The notes below the pieces were generated by a model. That model was not told the DNA's origin. It did no database searches and saw nothing but the letters and a program-made list of their open reading frames with translations. This document shows, piece after piece, positions 51,962 to 62,012 of a stretch of 64,000 nucleotides of DNA. The stretch's first letter is position 1. Every line of letters starts with the position of its first letter. The stretch is taken from contig JBJHDF010000016.1 in the NCBI GenBank assembly GCA_050486405.1, positions 29,489 to 93,488 of the forward strand, read 5' to 3'. This DNA is from JBJHDF01 sp050486405. Its GTDB lineage: Bacteria; Pseudomonadota; Gammaproteobacteria; Pseudomonadales; Cellvibrionaceae. The position numbers and the translations under genes are program-made.

Positions 51962-53407
51962 ATGCAATACGCCATCATTGCCCGCGTTCTCGGTGCCCTG
52001 CTGATGATTTTCAGCCTCACCCTGCTGCTGCCCGTTGTCGTGTCTCTGTTGTATGCCGATGACAATTACCTGGCTTTTCTGCTCGCTTTCCTGATCACCT
52101 TCGGCACCGGCATCGCCATCTGGCTGCCGGTACACGGTCGACGGGCGGACCTGCGCACCCGCGACGGGTTTCTGATTACCGCGCTCTTTTGGAGCGTACT
52201 GGGCAGTTTCGGCTCCCTGCCGCTGCTCATGTCCCACGGGCTCAACCTGTCGGTCACCGATGCGCTGTTTGAGTCCATTTCCGGTCTGACCACAACCGGC
52301 GCCACCGTCATCTCCGGCCTGGACGACCTGCCGCCTTCCCTCCTCTACTACCGCCAGCAACTGCAGTGGCTGGGCGGCATCGGCATCATCGTCATCGCCG
52401 TGGCCATTCTACCCATGTTGGGTATCGGCGGCATGCAGCTCTACCGCGCCGAGGCACCCGGACCGGTGAAGGACAATAAACTCACGCCACGCATTACCGG
52501 CACCGCCAAGGCACTGTTCACCATTTACCTGCTGTTCACATTGTTGTGCGTCGTCTCATACAAACTCGCCGGTATGAACTGGTTCGACGCAGTGACGCAC
52601 GCGTTTTCCACCGTAGCCAACGGCGGCTTCTCCACCTACGACAACAGTATGCACCACTTCGAAAGCTCGGCAGTTCTGCTGCTGTGTTCTATCTTCATGC
52701 TGATAGCGGGAGCCAACTTTGCCCTGCACTTTGTCGCCTGGCGGGAAAAAAACCTGCTGCACTATTTTCGGGATCCCGAATTCAGATTCTACTTCGGCTG
52801 GATCCTCACAGGCAGCCTGGTAACCATAGGCGTTCTTTTCTTCAGCGGTACCTACGACACCCGGGACAGCATTGTGGTCGGCTTCTACAATCTGGCCTCT
52901 ACACTCACCACCGCCGGGTTTGCGTCGGACTTCCAGAACTGGCCATCGCTGCTGCCGTTCATGCTGTTTATCCTGGCCTTTCTCGGTGGCTGCGCCAGTT
53001 CCACGGGTGGCGGCATAAAGATGGTTCGGGTGTTGCTGCTGTACAAACAGGGAGTAAGGGAAATTCACCGGTTGATCCACCCCAACGCGGTTATCCCCGT
53101 GAAAATCGGCCGAATCACCGTGCCAAACCGGGTCATTGAGGCGGTCTGGGGGTTTTTCGCCATGTACGTGGTCTGCTATATCGCCATGTTCCTGTTCCTG
53201 ATAGCCACGGGACTGGATCTGATGACGGCCTTCTCCGCCGTGGGCGCCTGCATCACCAATCTGGGGCCCGGTATGGGTGACGTCGCTGCTCACTACGGCA
53301 ACATCAACAACCCAGCCAAATGGGTACTGTGTTTTGCCATGCTGCTGGGACGGCTGGAGGTGTTTACCCTGCTGGTGCTGTTCAGCCCCATGTTCTGGCG
53401 GCGGTAA
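51962..53407 (+). CDS. trkH: Trk potassium channel subunit TrkH
   Basis: 481 residues. Four pore loops are visible near ISGLTTTGATVISGL, STVANGGFSTYDNSM, ASTLTTAGFASDF and GACITNLGPGMGD, the pseudo-fourfold selectivity filter. It imports K+ and works with TrkA. Confidence 0.96.
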   Translation: MQYAIIARVLGALLMIFSLTLLLPVVVSLLYADDNYLAFLLAFLITFGTGIAIWLPVHGRRADLRTRDGFLITALFWSVLGSFGSLPLLMSHGLNLSVTDALFESISGLTTTGATVISGLDDLPPSLLYYRQQLQWLGGIGIIVIAVAILPMLGIGGMQLYRAEAPGPVKDNKLTPRITGTAKALFTIYLLFTLLCVVSYKLAGMNWFDAVTHAFSTVANGGFSTYDNSMHHFESSAVLLLCSIFMLIAGANFALHFVAWREKNLLHYFRDPEFRFYFGWILTGSLVTIGVLFFSGTYDTRDSIVVGFYNLASTLTTAGFASDFQNWPSLLPFMLFILAFLGGCASSTGGGIKMVRVLLLYKQGVREIHRLIHPNAVIPVKIGRITVPNRVIEAVWGFFAMYVVCYIAMFLFLIATGLDLMTAFSAVGACITNLGPGMGDVAAHYGNINNPAKWVLCFAMLLGRLEVFTLLVLFSPMFWRR

Positions 53408-53423
53408 CAACGAGGAGCAACAC

Positions 53424-53996
53424 ATGAGTCCGCAAGTCAAACCCGGTCTTTGGTGGTTGTTGCTGGCGGCGGTGTTGATGGTTGGGGGTACCGCCATCGG
53501 CTTCGGGATTCTGATAGACAGGATCCGCTCGGAAATGGGCAGTCAGGAGCTGCGTTTTCTCGCGCCCGCCACTGTGTCGGTGACGGTGGAGGAACCCGGA
53601 ACCTATGTGCTCTGGCACGATCACCGCGCGACATTTGAGAGCCGGATCTATCACAACCGGGCTTCCCTGCCCGGCGGCACACGTATTGAGCTGTCTCACA
53701 ACGGTGTGCTCGTCACGCCGGCGCGCTCCTGGAACGCCAATGTCCAGATCGGTGATCACGAAAAATCCGAAGTGGCACGCTACCGGCTGGAGTACCCGGG
53801 CAAGTACGACCTGACAGTGTCCGGTTTCAGCGACGAGCGGGTGATGTCACTCTCCCAACCCGATGTTCAAGGCTGGGTCAGGGCAATCGTGCTCTTCCTC
53901 TTCTTCAACGCCCTCGCCTGGATCGCCGGCCCCGCAATCTTTATCGTGGTGTTCGTCCTGCGCAGCCAGAACAGACGGCGAATGACTACTGGTTGA
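53424..53996 (+). CDS. Membrane protein of unknown function downstream of trkH
   Basis: 190 residues from ATG 53424 (GAGGAG upstream), 16 bases after trkH. An N-terminal membrane helix (LWWLLLAAVLMVGGTAIGFGIL), a periplasmic beta-rich domain (about 45-150; VSVTVEEPGTYVLWHDHRAT and YRLEYPGKYDLTVSGFSDE) and a C-terminal helix (AIVLFLFFNALAWIAGPAIFIVVFV) are seen. Not recognised. Co-transcription with trkAH suggests an envelope or ion-stress role. The last 11 bases overlap the convergent ligase gene. Confidence 0.65.
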   Translation: MSPQVKPGLWWLLLAAVLMVGGTAIGFGILIDRIRSEMGSQELRFLAPATVSVTVEEPGTYVLWHDHRATFESRIYHNRASLPGGTRIELSHNGVLVTPARSWNANVQIGDHEKSEVARYRLEYPGKYDLTVSGFSDERVMSLSQPDVQGWVRAIVLFLFFNALAWIAGPAIFIVVFVLRSQNRRRMTTG

Positions 53997-54930
53997 ACAC
54001 CCGCATCACATAGTCCACCCGCTGTTCCGGGCTGGGGTTTTCCTCTTCCAGTTTTTCGATCTGGCGCAGGCGCGGTAGCAGGCCGCGGTCGTTGGCAAGT
54101 TGAATGGACAGGCCGGGGCGGGCGTTGAGTTCCAGCAGTTGCGGGCCGCGAATTTTATCCAGTACCAGATCGGTGCCAATGTAACCCAGGCCGGTCATCT
54201 CGTAGCAGCGGGCGGCGAGAATCAGCATGTCCCGCCAGTTCTCTATATGAATATCGCTGAGCGGTTCGCCGGTGTCCGGGTGGTGGCTGATCGGACGCGC
54301 AAACTGCACGGCGCGCAGACAACGGCCGGTGGCGATATCCAGCCCCACGCCCACCGCACCCTGATGCAGATTGGCCTTGCCGTCGGAGGCGTGAGTGGAC
54401 AGGCGCAGCATGGCCATTACCGGGTAGCCCTTGAACACCACCACACGGATGTCCGGTACACCTTCGTGGGAATAGCCGATAAAACTGTCGTCGAACTCGA
54501 TCATGTCCTCGACAATCACCACGTCCGGAGAACCCCCCAGTGAATAAAGACCCGCCAGGGTGTTACTCATATGGCGACGAACGTACTCCAGCGACACGCG
54601 CGCACCGGAAGATTTGACAAAGGCGTCTTCATCGCGGCCCTCGATCACCAGAATGCCCTTGCCACCGGAGCCCTTGGCCGGCTTGATGACAAAGCTGTCC
54701 AGAGCGTCCAGTTGTTGCTCGATATGGGAGATCTCATGCTGCTCGCGCACCACAAAACGCAGACGCGGCGTGGCCAGTCCGTGCTTTTGCGCCAGCAGTT
54801 TGGTTTTGAGTTTGTTGTCCACCAGGGGAAACAGACTGCGCGGATTGTAGCGATTGATAAAATCCCGGTTGCGGCAATTGATGCCGAGAATGCCGCGCCG
54901 GGCCAGTTTCAGCGGATTAGCCCAGGGCAT
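53986..54930 (-). CDS. RimK-like alpha-L-glutamate ligase (ATP-grasp)
   Basis: 314 residues. ATP-grasp motifs: SFVIKPAKGSGGKGILVIEG (nucleotide lid), VVIVEDMIE, PDIRVVVFKGYPVMAMLRL and the metal site GYIGTDLVLD...LLELNARPGLSIQLAN. Family members attach glutamate or similar residues to a carboxylate. The target here is unknown. Its start overlaps the stop of the upstream 7TM gene by one base, so it belongs to a three-gene unit. Confidence 0.85.
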   Translation of the reverse strand: MPWANPLKLARRGILGINCRNRDFINRYNPRSLFPLVDNKLKTKLLAQKHGLATPRLRFVVREQHEISHIEQQLDALDSFVIKPAKGSGGKGILVIEGRDEDAFVKSSGARVSLEYVRRHMSNTLAGLYSLGGSPDVVIVEDMIEFDDSFIGYSHEGVPDIRVVVFKGYPVMAMLRLSTHASDGKANLHQGAVGVGLDIATGRCLRAVQFARPISHHPDTGEPLSDIHIENWRDMLILAARCYEMTGLGYIGTDLVLDKIRGPQLLELNARPGLSIQLANDRGLLPRLRQIEKLEEENPSPEQRVDYVMRVFNQ

Positions 54931-56462
54931 CAGGAGTTTCCGTTACCGCGCCCGACAAAATCCCGGAAGCGACGCAGTTCGCTGAGCCGGTAGCCGGTGT
55001 ATTGGCCCATGATAAGAATCAGGGCAAGAATCACCAGGTTGAGTTCGGGGAAGTTGAAACTCAAATGACTGATCAGAGTCTGCTGCATCAGCAGATAGGC
55101 AAATACCGCCACCATCAGACTGCCGCCGCCCTGCACCAGCACTTCGTGCGGGCCTTCCTCTTCCCAGAGGATGGACATACGCTCGATGGTCCAGGCGATG
55201 ATGATCATGGGGAAGAAAGTGATGGTCATACCGGTGTTGAAGCCAAGCTGATAGCCAATCAGGCTGAAGGCGGAAATCAGAAAGATAACCAAAACCACCA
55301 AGGTGGCAATGCGGGACACCAGCAAAAGGTTCAGGCGGGACAGATAGGTGCGCAGTAACAAACCAAAACCGACAATGGTGACAAAACTGATCAGCCCCGG
55401 CGCCAGCGACGTTTGCAGAAACGCCAGGGAAATCAGAATGGGCATAAAGGTGCCAGAGGTTTTCACGCCGATAACGATGCGCATGAATACCACCACCAGT
55501 GCGCCCAGCGGTAACAGAAACAGCAGCTTGAACATGCCCTGTTCTTCAATGGGCAACTGGTGCACTCCCAGCATGCTCAGTGGATGTTCTTCAAATTGGA
55601 CCCGGGCCAGTTCCATGGCCGGCACCGTCTGCTGGATCATCGCAAAGCTGACCCGGGAATTACGCCCGCCCTCCACATCCAGCAGGGACTGGCCGCCGCG
55701 ATGCCAGAGCAACAGATTGTCCGGCACACCCTGATCTCCGGTTCGCGCGTCAAACAGCAACCAGCGGTTATCCGCATAGACCTCTACCATGGGCGCCAGG
55801 CTCTGGCGGCGGCGCGCATCCTCCAGATGCAGGCCGGCCACAATCCGCGCCGGCACGCCGGCCTGGTTGAGCAGTTGTTCCAGCAGGGAACTGCGATTGG
55901 GCACTGCTTCCAGCAAAAGCGCGGCATTCTGGTCTGGCGCCGGATTGTTCAGCAGTTTGATCAGCTCCCGGGCCAGACTTTCCGGCGTACTGGAAGTGGA
56001 CAATGCCTGGGACAACAGATGGCTGGCAGCCGTGGACTGGGGCTCGTCCCAGAAAATGCTGCGCGCCTGGGGGCGACGTCGCGGCGATTCCGGCACAGCA
56101 CTGACATCGCCAATCAACTGCACCTTGTAGTAAAGCGTCTGGGGACCGGAGGCCTGGCGCTTCGACCACTCGCCCCGGCGGTTGCCGTCGTGCTCGATCA
56201 CCGAAAAGCCGTAGCCCGGTGACGCCGCCTGTTCGGAGAAAATGCGAAATCCCGGCGGATTGTCCGGCAGATCCAGGCTGACGGTGACCGGTCCGTTGTT
56301 GCTGGCGATCAGATCCACCCGGGCTTCCACCAGCCAGACGGGCCGGGTTTCGCCGGGGAAGAAGGGAATTTCCAGTTCGGTGTGACGCATCCAGGCAGTG
56401 CTGAAGCCCACCACCAGGAGGATCCCGACAATCAGATAAAAAGGTATCCGGGTGCTGTTCAT
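54930..56462 (-). CDS. Inactive-transglutaminase-like 7TM membrane protein
   Basis: 510 residues. One N-terminal membrane helix (FYLIVGILLVVGFSTAWM); a large periplasmic domain (30-320) with a transglutaminase-like section (LLEQLLNQAGVPARIVAGLH ... VEVYADNRWLLFDARTGDQG); then seven C-terminal membrane helices. In the transglutaminase section the canonical Cys is not visible where expected (ALLLEAVPNRSSLLEQL), fitting the 'inactive' naming of this family. It overlaps both neighbours by a few bases and is the middle gene of the unit. Confidence 0.85.
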   Translation of the reverse strand: MNSTRIPFYLIVGILLVVGFSTAWMRHTELEIPFFPGETRPVWLVEARVDLIASNNGPVTVSLDLPDNPPGFRIFSEQAASPGYGFSVIEHDGNRRGEWSKRQASGPQTLYYKVQLIGDVSAVPESPRRRPQARSIFWDEPQSTAASHLLSQALSTSSTPESLARELIKLLNNPAPDQNAALLLEAVPNRSSLLEQLLNQAGVPARIVAGLHLEDARRRQSLAPMVEVYADNRWLLFDARTGDQGVPDNLLLWHRGGQSLLDVEGGRNSRVSFAMIQQTVPAMELARVQFEEHPLSMLGVHQLPIEEQGMFKLLFLLPLGALVVVFMRIVIGVKTSGTFMPILISLAFLQTSLAPGLISFVTIVGFGLLLRTYLSRLNLLLVSRIATLVVLVIFLISAFSLIGYQLGFNTGMTITFFPMIIIAWTIERMSILWEEEGPHEVLVQGGGSLMVAVFAYLLMQQTLISHLSFNFPELNLVILALILIMGQYTGYRLSELRRFRDFVGRGNGNS

Positions 56463-57235
56463 TCCGCAGCCCGGCCGTTAACGGCAGGGGGATCGGGCCG
56501 CACCGGCGGCGCCAGGTGGGACTGGCTGATGTCCACCACCATGACATCGCGCAGGACATTGCGGCCGATCAGCATGGGAAACTCCAAATGGGAGCGGTCC
56601 GAGAGGGTGAACTCCGCCATTTGGGTAACGTTGCCCAAGGTAATGCGCATCTCCACCACCAGTCGACGATCAGGGTCCTCGGAACCGGCCTGAAAGATTC
56701 TTACCCTTCGCACCCGGCGGCGCTCCAGTTCCTTGGGTTCACCGGTTTCCGGGTTGATGATGGTGAAACGCACCCAATCCTCACTATTGCGCTCAAACAC
56801 CTGGATATCGCGCGCATCCAGTGAGGCCGTTGCGGCGCCGGTATCGACACGGGCGGGAACCATCAAGTCCAGATCGGTGAGCAGCACATTCTCGATCTCG
56901 CCCACCAGCAGTTTGTCTATGGCGGCGCGGACTTCCGGTTCGGGGGGCGGGCACTCCGGCGCCGGGCCGGGATCGGGCATGAGGGACAAGCTGAACTGAT
57001 GCAACGCCATGCTCTGCTGTTGCAGACTGAGCATGTCACGCACCAGCATCAGGGTCTCAAGAATCTGCCGCTGCTGTTGTTCCTGAATAAGGTCCTGGGC
57101 CTGCCGAATCTGCAGACACTGGTCCATGACCGCAAAGTCTGCCCGGTCAGCGCGCGGCTGATTGCTGGCACAACCCGCCACTGCCAGGGTGATAGCACAC
57201 AGGAACAAAATTCTGTACCAGGAATGACAACCCAT
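56459..57235 (-). CDS. Lipoprotein with aspartyl-protease-like 'ATP-dependent zinc protease' domain
   Basis: 258 residues from ATG 57235. Lipoprotein signal: LFLCAITLAVAGCASNQ with the lipobox Cys. Central coiled-coil region (QIRQAQDLIQEQQQRQILE). C-terminal RimB/PF05618-type domain with the retropepsin-like DTGA motif (VPARVDTGAATASLDARDI) and MLIGRNVLRDVMVVD. The family is annotated as a zinc protease, but the DTGA motif suggests an aspartyl-type fold. First gene of the three-gene unit; its stop overlaps the next start by four bases. Confidence 0.82.
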   Translation of the reverse strand: MGCHSWYRILFLCAITLAVAGCASNQPRADRADFAVMDQCLQIRQAQDLIQEQQQRQILETLMLVRDMLSLQQQSMALHQFSLSLMPDPGPAPECPPPEPEVRAAIDKLLVGEIENVLLTDLDLMVPARVDTGAATASLDARDIQVFERNSEDWVRFTIINPETGEPKELERRRVRRVRIFQAGSEDPDRRLVVEMRITLGNVTQMAEFTLSDRSHLEFPMLIGRNVLRDVMVVDISQSHLAPPVRPDPPAVNGRAAE

Positions 57236-57330
57236 CGCTCTACTCGTTATCGTTTTGGGTTTGAATGCGCAAGACCCCACATTCTACCCGCAAAGTCACA
57301 GCGCCACATACTGTGGCCGCAATAATAGTG

Positions 57331-58209
57331 TCATCCATAGTAGTTGGGATAGCCCTCGGGCAAACGGCGAAAACGCTTGTATTCCCACTGATACTGCTCC
57401 GGCGCCCGCCGCACACAGGCTTCGATACTGGCATTCAGCGCCGCCACCGACACCTGTTCGTCATCGCTGTGGATACCGGGGTCCGTATCCTGAAAGATCA
57501 CACGAAAGCCCCCCGGCACCCGCTGAGCCCAGATGCACAGGGTTTCGCAACCGGTGCGTTGCACCAGGTTGTGCACCAGGGTCATGGTCAGCGCCGGCAA
57601 CCCGAAAAACGGCGCCACCGCCGCGCCGGAATCGCGCTCGGGAACCTGATCCGGCAGTATGCCCACCATCTCACCGCGCTTGAGCGCCTTGAGCAGTTGC
57701 ACCACGCCCCGGTGATTGGTAGGCGCCATACGGATTCCCGACTTGCTGCGCCCGGCCAGCACCAGCGCATCCAGTTCCGGCCAGGGCACCGGCTGATAGA
57801 GTGCCGTCAGAGGTGCGTGGCCGGCCACAAAGGGCGCGGTGACCTCCCAGTTCCCGAGATGAGGTGCCAACAGAATCAGCCCCTTGCCAGCCGCCAGCTT
57901 CTGCCGGAACAACGCCTCGCCCTCCACTTCCAGGATGTACTGCTCCAGCCAGGCATAGGGGCGCCGCCATATGGCACCCACCTCGGCACCGGTTTTGGCG
58001 GTTTCCACCAGGGAGCGGCGACCCAATTGCCGGCGCTCATCGTCGTTTAGCTCCGACCAGCAAAGGGCGAGATTGGTTCGCGTAATATGCACCGCCCGGC
58101 CACGGGTCAGCCACAACAGCCAGCCCACCACAACACCCAGCGCCCGGCTGGCGTTCAGGGGCAACAGGCCCAACAGCCGGAACAGGCGGGGGACCAGCCA
58201 GTCTTTCAT
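57331..58209 (-). CDS. LpxL/HtrB-family lipid A acyltransferase
   Basis: 292 residues from ATG 58209; a TTG at 58218 is in frame. One N-terminal membrane helix region (ALGVVVGWLLWLTRG). Acyltransferase motifs: APHLGNWEV (H-x4-E catalytic pair), GILPDQVPERDSG and APFFGLPALTMTLVHNL. It probably transfers a secondary acyl chain to Kdo2-lipid IVA. The location beside glyQ matches the second LpxL-like gene of Pseudomonas. Confidence 0.9.
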   Translation of the reverse strand: MKDWLVPRLFRLLGLLPLNASRALGVVVGWLLWLTRGRAVHITRTNLALCWSELNDDERRQLGRRSLVETAKTGAEVGAIWRRPYAWLEQYILEVEGEALFRQKLAAGKGLILLAPHLGNWEVTAPFVAGHAPLTALYQPVPWPELDALVLAGRSKSGIRMAPTNHRGVVQLLKALKRGEMVGILPDQVPERDSGAAVAPFFGLPALTMTLVHNLVQRTGCETLCIWAQRVPGGFRVIFQDTDPGIHSDDEQVSVAALNASIEACVRRAPEQYQWEYKRFRRLPEGYPNYYG

Positions 58210-58386
58210 CGCGGGCAAAACTCCAGAATCGGAAAGGCCGCCAGCTTACCCGAAAACGCCACCCGTACCAATGGCGGGCCAGTACCGCTATAATTCGCCC
58301 TTTTGCGCTCGCGCCCGGCACCCGAATACCCTGCCATCGACCCGTGGCCATCGACCCGTGGAAAGCGACTGCCTGGAGGCCTGTTT

Positions 58387-59352
58387 GTGTCCAACCCATC
58401 CTCACCCGACCTGCAAACCTTTCAGGGGCTGATTCTCGCCCTGCAATCCTTCTGGGCCCGCCGGGGGTGTGTAATCCTGCAGCCGCTGGATATGGAAGTG
58501 GGCGCCGGCACCTTTCACCCGGCCACCTTTCTGCGCGCCATAGGCCCGGAAACCTGGAACAGCGCCTATGTGCAGCCCTGCCGCCGGCCCACCGACGGCC
58601 GCTACGGCGAGAACCCCAACCGGCTGCAGCACTACTACCAGTTTCAGGTGGTGCTGAAACCCTCGCCGGACAACATTCAGGAGCTGTACCTGGACTCGCT
58701 GCGCGAATTGGGTATCGACACCGCCATCCACGATATCCGTTTTGTGGAGGACAACTGGGAGTCCCCCACCCTGGGCGCCTGGGGCCTGGGCTGGGAAGTC
58801 TGGCTCAACGGCATGGAAGTCACCCAGTTCACCTACTTCCAGCAGGTGGGCGGCCTGGAGTGCTACCCGGTTACCGGCGAAATCACCTACGGCCTGGAGC
58901 GCATCGCCATGTACCTGCAGGGCGTGGACTCCATCTTTGATCTGGTGTGGACCGTCAACCCCGACGGCGAGCCGGTCACCTACGGCGACGTGTTTCACCA
59001 GAACGAAGTGGAAATGTCCCGCTTCAATTTCGAGGAAGCCGACGTGGAGTTTCTGTTCCACAGCTTTGATGTCTGCGAGCGCGAAAGCCGGCGCCTGATC
59101 GACAAGGGTCTGCCCCTGCCCGCCTATGAAATGGTGATGAAAGCCTCCCACGCCTTCAACCTGCTGGACGCCCGCCACGCCATCTCCGTGACCGAACGCC
59201 AGCGCTTTATCCTGCGCGTGCGCACCCTGGCCCGGGCCGTGGCCCAGGCCTACTTCGACGCCCGCGAGGCCCTCGGCTTCCCCCTGGCGGCGGACGCCCT
59301 GCGCGAGGAACTGCTGAGCCAGCGCAACACGGCACAGGAGGCCAGCCAATGA
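58387..59352 (+). CDS. glyQ: Glycyl-tRNA synthetase alpha subunit GlyQ
   Basis: 321 residues from GTG 58387, which has GGAGG seven bases upstream. Class II motifs are [59 protein letters not shown] and [27 protein letters not shown]. It forms the alpha2beta2 enzyme with GlyS. It overlaps glyS by four bases. Confidence 0.98.
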   Translation: MSNPSSPDLQTFQGLILALQSFWARRGCVILQPLDMEVGAGTFHPATFLRAIGPETWNSAYVQPCRRPTDGRYGENPNRLQHYYQFQVVLKPSPDNIQELYLDSLRELGIDTAIHDIRFVEDNWESPTLGAWGLGWEVWLNGMEVTQFTYFQQVGGLECYPVTGEITYGLERIAMYLQGVDSIFDLVWTVNPDGEPVTYGDVFHQNEVEMSRFNFEEADVEFLFHSFDVCERESRRLIDKGLPLPAYEMVMKASHAFNLLDARHAISVTERQRFILRVRTLARAVAQAYFDAREALGFPLAADALREELLSQRNTAQEASQ

Positions 59353-61427
59353 GCGCGGACTTTCTGGTAGAACTGGGCACCGAGGAACTGCCGCCCAAAT
59401 CCCTCGGCACCCTGATCGACGCCTTCCGCGACGGCCTGGCCCAGGGGCTGGCCGACAGCGGCCTGGAACACGGCGCTATCAAAAGCTACGCCACCCCCCG
59501 CCGCCTGGCGCTGCAAGTCAGCGCCCTGGCGGAGCGGACCCCGGTGCGCGAACAGCAGGTCTGGGGGCCGCCGGCACAGATCGCCTTCGACGCCGACGGC
59601 AAACCCACCAAGGCCGCCATCGCCTTCGCCGAGAAAAACAGCGTCGCCGTGGAGGCACTGAGCACCGCCAACGACGGCAAGGCCGACAAACTGGTGGCGC
59701 TGCAGCGCACCGGCGGCCAGCCGGTAACGGAACTGCTCGGCCCCCTGGTGGAACAGGCGCTGGCGCAACTGCCCATCGCCAAGCGCATGCGCTGGGGCGC
59801 CCGGCGCACGGAGTTCGTGCGCCCCGTGCACTGGCTGCTGCTGCTGCTGGACGACGAAATTGTCGACGCCGAAGTGCTGGGCCTGCGCGCCAACCGCGTC
59901 ACCCGCGGCCACCGCTTCCACTGCAACCGCGAACTGGTGATCGATCGCGTCGAGCAGTACGAACACACACTGAGCGACACCGGCCGCGTACTGGCGGACC
60001 GCGACGCCCGCCGCGCGCTGATCGAACAACAGGTGAAAGCCGAAGCGGAAAAAGCCGGCGGCACCGCCGTGATCGACCCCGACCTGCTGGATGAAGTCAC
60101 CGCCCTGGTGGAATGGCCCGTGGCGCTGCTGGGCAATTTTGAAAAGCGTTTTCTCGACGTGCCCCAGGAAGCGCTGATCGCCTCCATGAAGGAACACCAG
60201 AAATACTTCCACGTGGTGGACCCGGCGGGCAAACTGCTGCCGCACTTTATCACCGTGGCCAATCTGGAAAGCCGGGACCCGGCCCAGGTGATCGACGGCA
60301 ACGAGCGGGTGATCCGCCCGCGCCTGGCCGACGCCGCCTTCTTTTACGACACCGACCGCAAGACCAGCCTGGACGCCCTGCGCGAGCGCCTGAAAACCAT
60401 TGTCTTCCAGGCCAAACTGGGCACCGTCTACGACAAGACCGAGCGGGTGGCGGCCCTGGCCAAGGCGCTGGCCGGAAAGATCGGTGCCGACGCCGCCCTG
60501 GCCGAGCGCGCCGGGCAGCTCAGCAAATCCGATCTGGCCAGCAACATGGTGGGCGAGTTCGACAAGATGCAGGGCATTGCCGGCTACTACTACGCCCTGA
60601 ACGACGGCGAAGCACCGGAAGTGGCCCAGGCACTCAACGAACAGTACCTGCCCCGCTTCGCCGGCGACCAGTTGCCACAAACCACCACCGGCACCCTGCT
60701 GGCGCTGGCCGACCGGCTCGACACCCTCACCGGCATCTTCGGCATCGGTCAGCAGCCCACCGGCTCCAAAGACCCCTTCGCCCTGCGGCGCGCCAGCCAG
60801 GGCGCCCTGCGCCTGCTGGTGGAAAAACAACTGGACCTGGATCTGCGCCCACTGCTCATCCAGGCCGCGCAACAGCACCCGGGCATAGACGCCAACAAGG
60901 CCCTGGTGGACAAGGTGCTGGGCTACATGCTGGAGCGGCTGCGCGCCTGGTACGAAGACGCCGGTATCGCCGTGGAAGTGTTCCAGGCCGTCAGCGCCCG
61001 CCAGGTCACCGCGCCCCTGGACTTTGACCAGCGCGTCAAGGCCGTGCACGAATTCACCCGTCTGCCGCAGGCACAACCGCTGGCCGCCGCCAACAAGCGC
61101 GTGTCCAACATCCTCGCCAAGTCCGACGCCGGCGCAAGCGGCGCACTCGACGCCAAAAAACTGAGCGAAGAAGCGGAAATCCAGCTCGCCGCCGCCGTGG
61201 CCGCCAAGGCAGAAGAAGTAGCGCCGCTGTTGCAACAACGCCAGTACACCCGGGCGCTGGCCGTCATGGCCGACCTGCAACCGGCGGTGGACGCCTTTTT
61301 TGATCAGGTGATGGTCATGACCGACGACCCGACGCTGCGCAACAACCGGCTGGCACTGCTGCAACAGCTGCGCGATCTGTTCCTGCAGGTGGCGGACATC
61401 TCCCTGCTCGCCCCGGGCAAGGGCTGA
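59349..61427 (+). CDS. glyS: Glycyl-tRNA synthetase beta subunit GlyS
   Basis: 692 residues. Opening [56 protein letters not shown] and [21 protein letters not shown] are typical; the C-terminal anticodon-binding/HD-like domain includes [20 protein letters not shown]. It binds tRNA and is needed with GlyQ to charge tRNA-Gly. Confidence 0.98.
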   Translation: MSADFLVELGTEELPPKSLGTLIDAFRDGLAQGLADSGLEHGAIKSYATPRRLALQVSALAERTPVREQQVWGPPAQIAFDADGKPTKAAIAFAEKNSVAVEALSTANDGKADKLVALQRTGGQPVTELLGPLVEQALAQLPIAKRMRWGARRTEFVRPVHWLLLLLDDEIVDAEVLGLRANRVTRGHRFHCNRELVIDRVEQYEHTLSDTGRVLADRDARRALIEQQVKAEAEKAGGTAVIDPDLLDEVTALVEWPVALLGNFEKRFLDVPQEALIASMKEHQKYFHVVDPAGKLLPHFITVANLESRDPAQVIDGNERVIRPRLADAAFFYDTDRKTSLDALRERLKTIVFQAKLGTVYDKTERVAALAKALAGKIGADAALAERAGQLSKSDLASNMVGEFDKMQGIAGYYYALNDGEAPEVAQALNEQYLPRFAGDQLPQTTTGTLLALADRLDTLTGIFGIGQQPTGSKDPFALRRASQGALRLLVEKQLDLDLRPLLIQAAQQHPGIDANKALVDKVLGYMLERLRAWYEDAGIAVEVFQAVSARQVTAPLDFDQRVKAVHEFTRLPQAQPLAAANKRVSNILAKSDAGASGALDAKKLSEEAEIQLAAAVAAKAEEVAPLLQQRQYTRALAVMADLQPAVDAFFDQVMVMTDDPTLRNNRLALLQQLRDLFLQVADISLLAPGKG

Positions 61428-61435
61428 GCGCCGCC

Positions 61436-62011
61436 ATGAAGCTGGTCATACTGGATCGCGACGGCGTGATCAACGTCGACCGGCCGGACTTTGTCCGCTC
61501 CGTGGAGCAGTGCCAGGCCATTCCCGGCAGCATCGACGCCATAGCCCGGCTCAGCCGGGCCGGTTACACGGTGGTGGTGGCCACCAACCAGTCCGGCCTG
61601 GGCCGGGGGCTGTTCGACCTGGAAGACCTGGAAGCCGTGCACGACACCCTCAACGCCTGGGTGGAAGAAGCCGGCGGCCAGCTCAGCGGCATCTTCTATT
61701 GCCCGCACCACCCGGACGACAACTGCCGCTGCCGCAAACCGCTGCCGGGCCTGCTGGACGCCATCGAAGCCGAGTTCAACACCTCGGTGAGCGGCGTACC
61801 CCTGGTGGGCGACAGCCTGCGCGACCTGCAGGCCGGCGTCAGCAGAAATTGTCAATTATTGCTGGTGGAGACCGGCAACGGCCTGGAAACCAAAGGTAAA
61901 CTGGCCCGGCACCCGGAGCTGGCCCACACCCGGAGTTTCCCGGACCTGGCGGCCATCGCCGATCATCTGCTGGCGGACACCGCCACCGACTTAACAGGGA
62001 CTGCTGATTGA
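61436..62011 (+). CDS. gmhB: D-glycero-beta-D-manno-heptose 1,7-bisphosphate 7-phosphatase GmhB
   Basis: 191 residues, HAD phosphatase. Catalytic Asps are in LVILDRDGVINVD. Motif II is VVVATNQSGLGRGLF. The zinc loop CPHHPDDNCRCRKP and VGDSLRDLQAG follow. It makes heptose monophosphate for the LPS inner core. It lies between glyS and plsC, as in Pseudomonas. Confidence 0.96.
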   Translation: MKLVILDRDGVINVDRPDFVRSVEQCQAIPGSIDAIARLSRAGYTVVVATNQSGLGRGLFDLEDLEAVHDTLNAWVEEAGGQLSGIFYCPHHPDDNCRCRKPLPGLLDAIEAEFNTSVSGVPLVGDSLRDLQAGVSRNCQLLLVETGNGLETKGKLARHPELAHTRSFPDLAAIADHLLADTATDLTGTAD

Positions 62012-62012
62012 C

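Noticed and set aside
59250..61364. 704-codon minus-strand frame opposite glyS
   Set aside because: Exact shadow of the glyS coding strand; no family motifs and composition typical of antisense frames.
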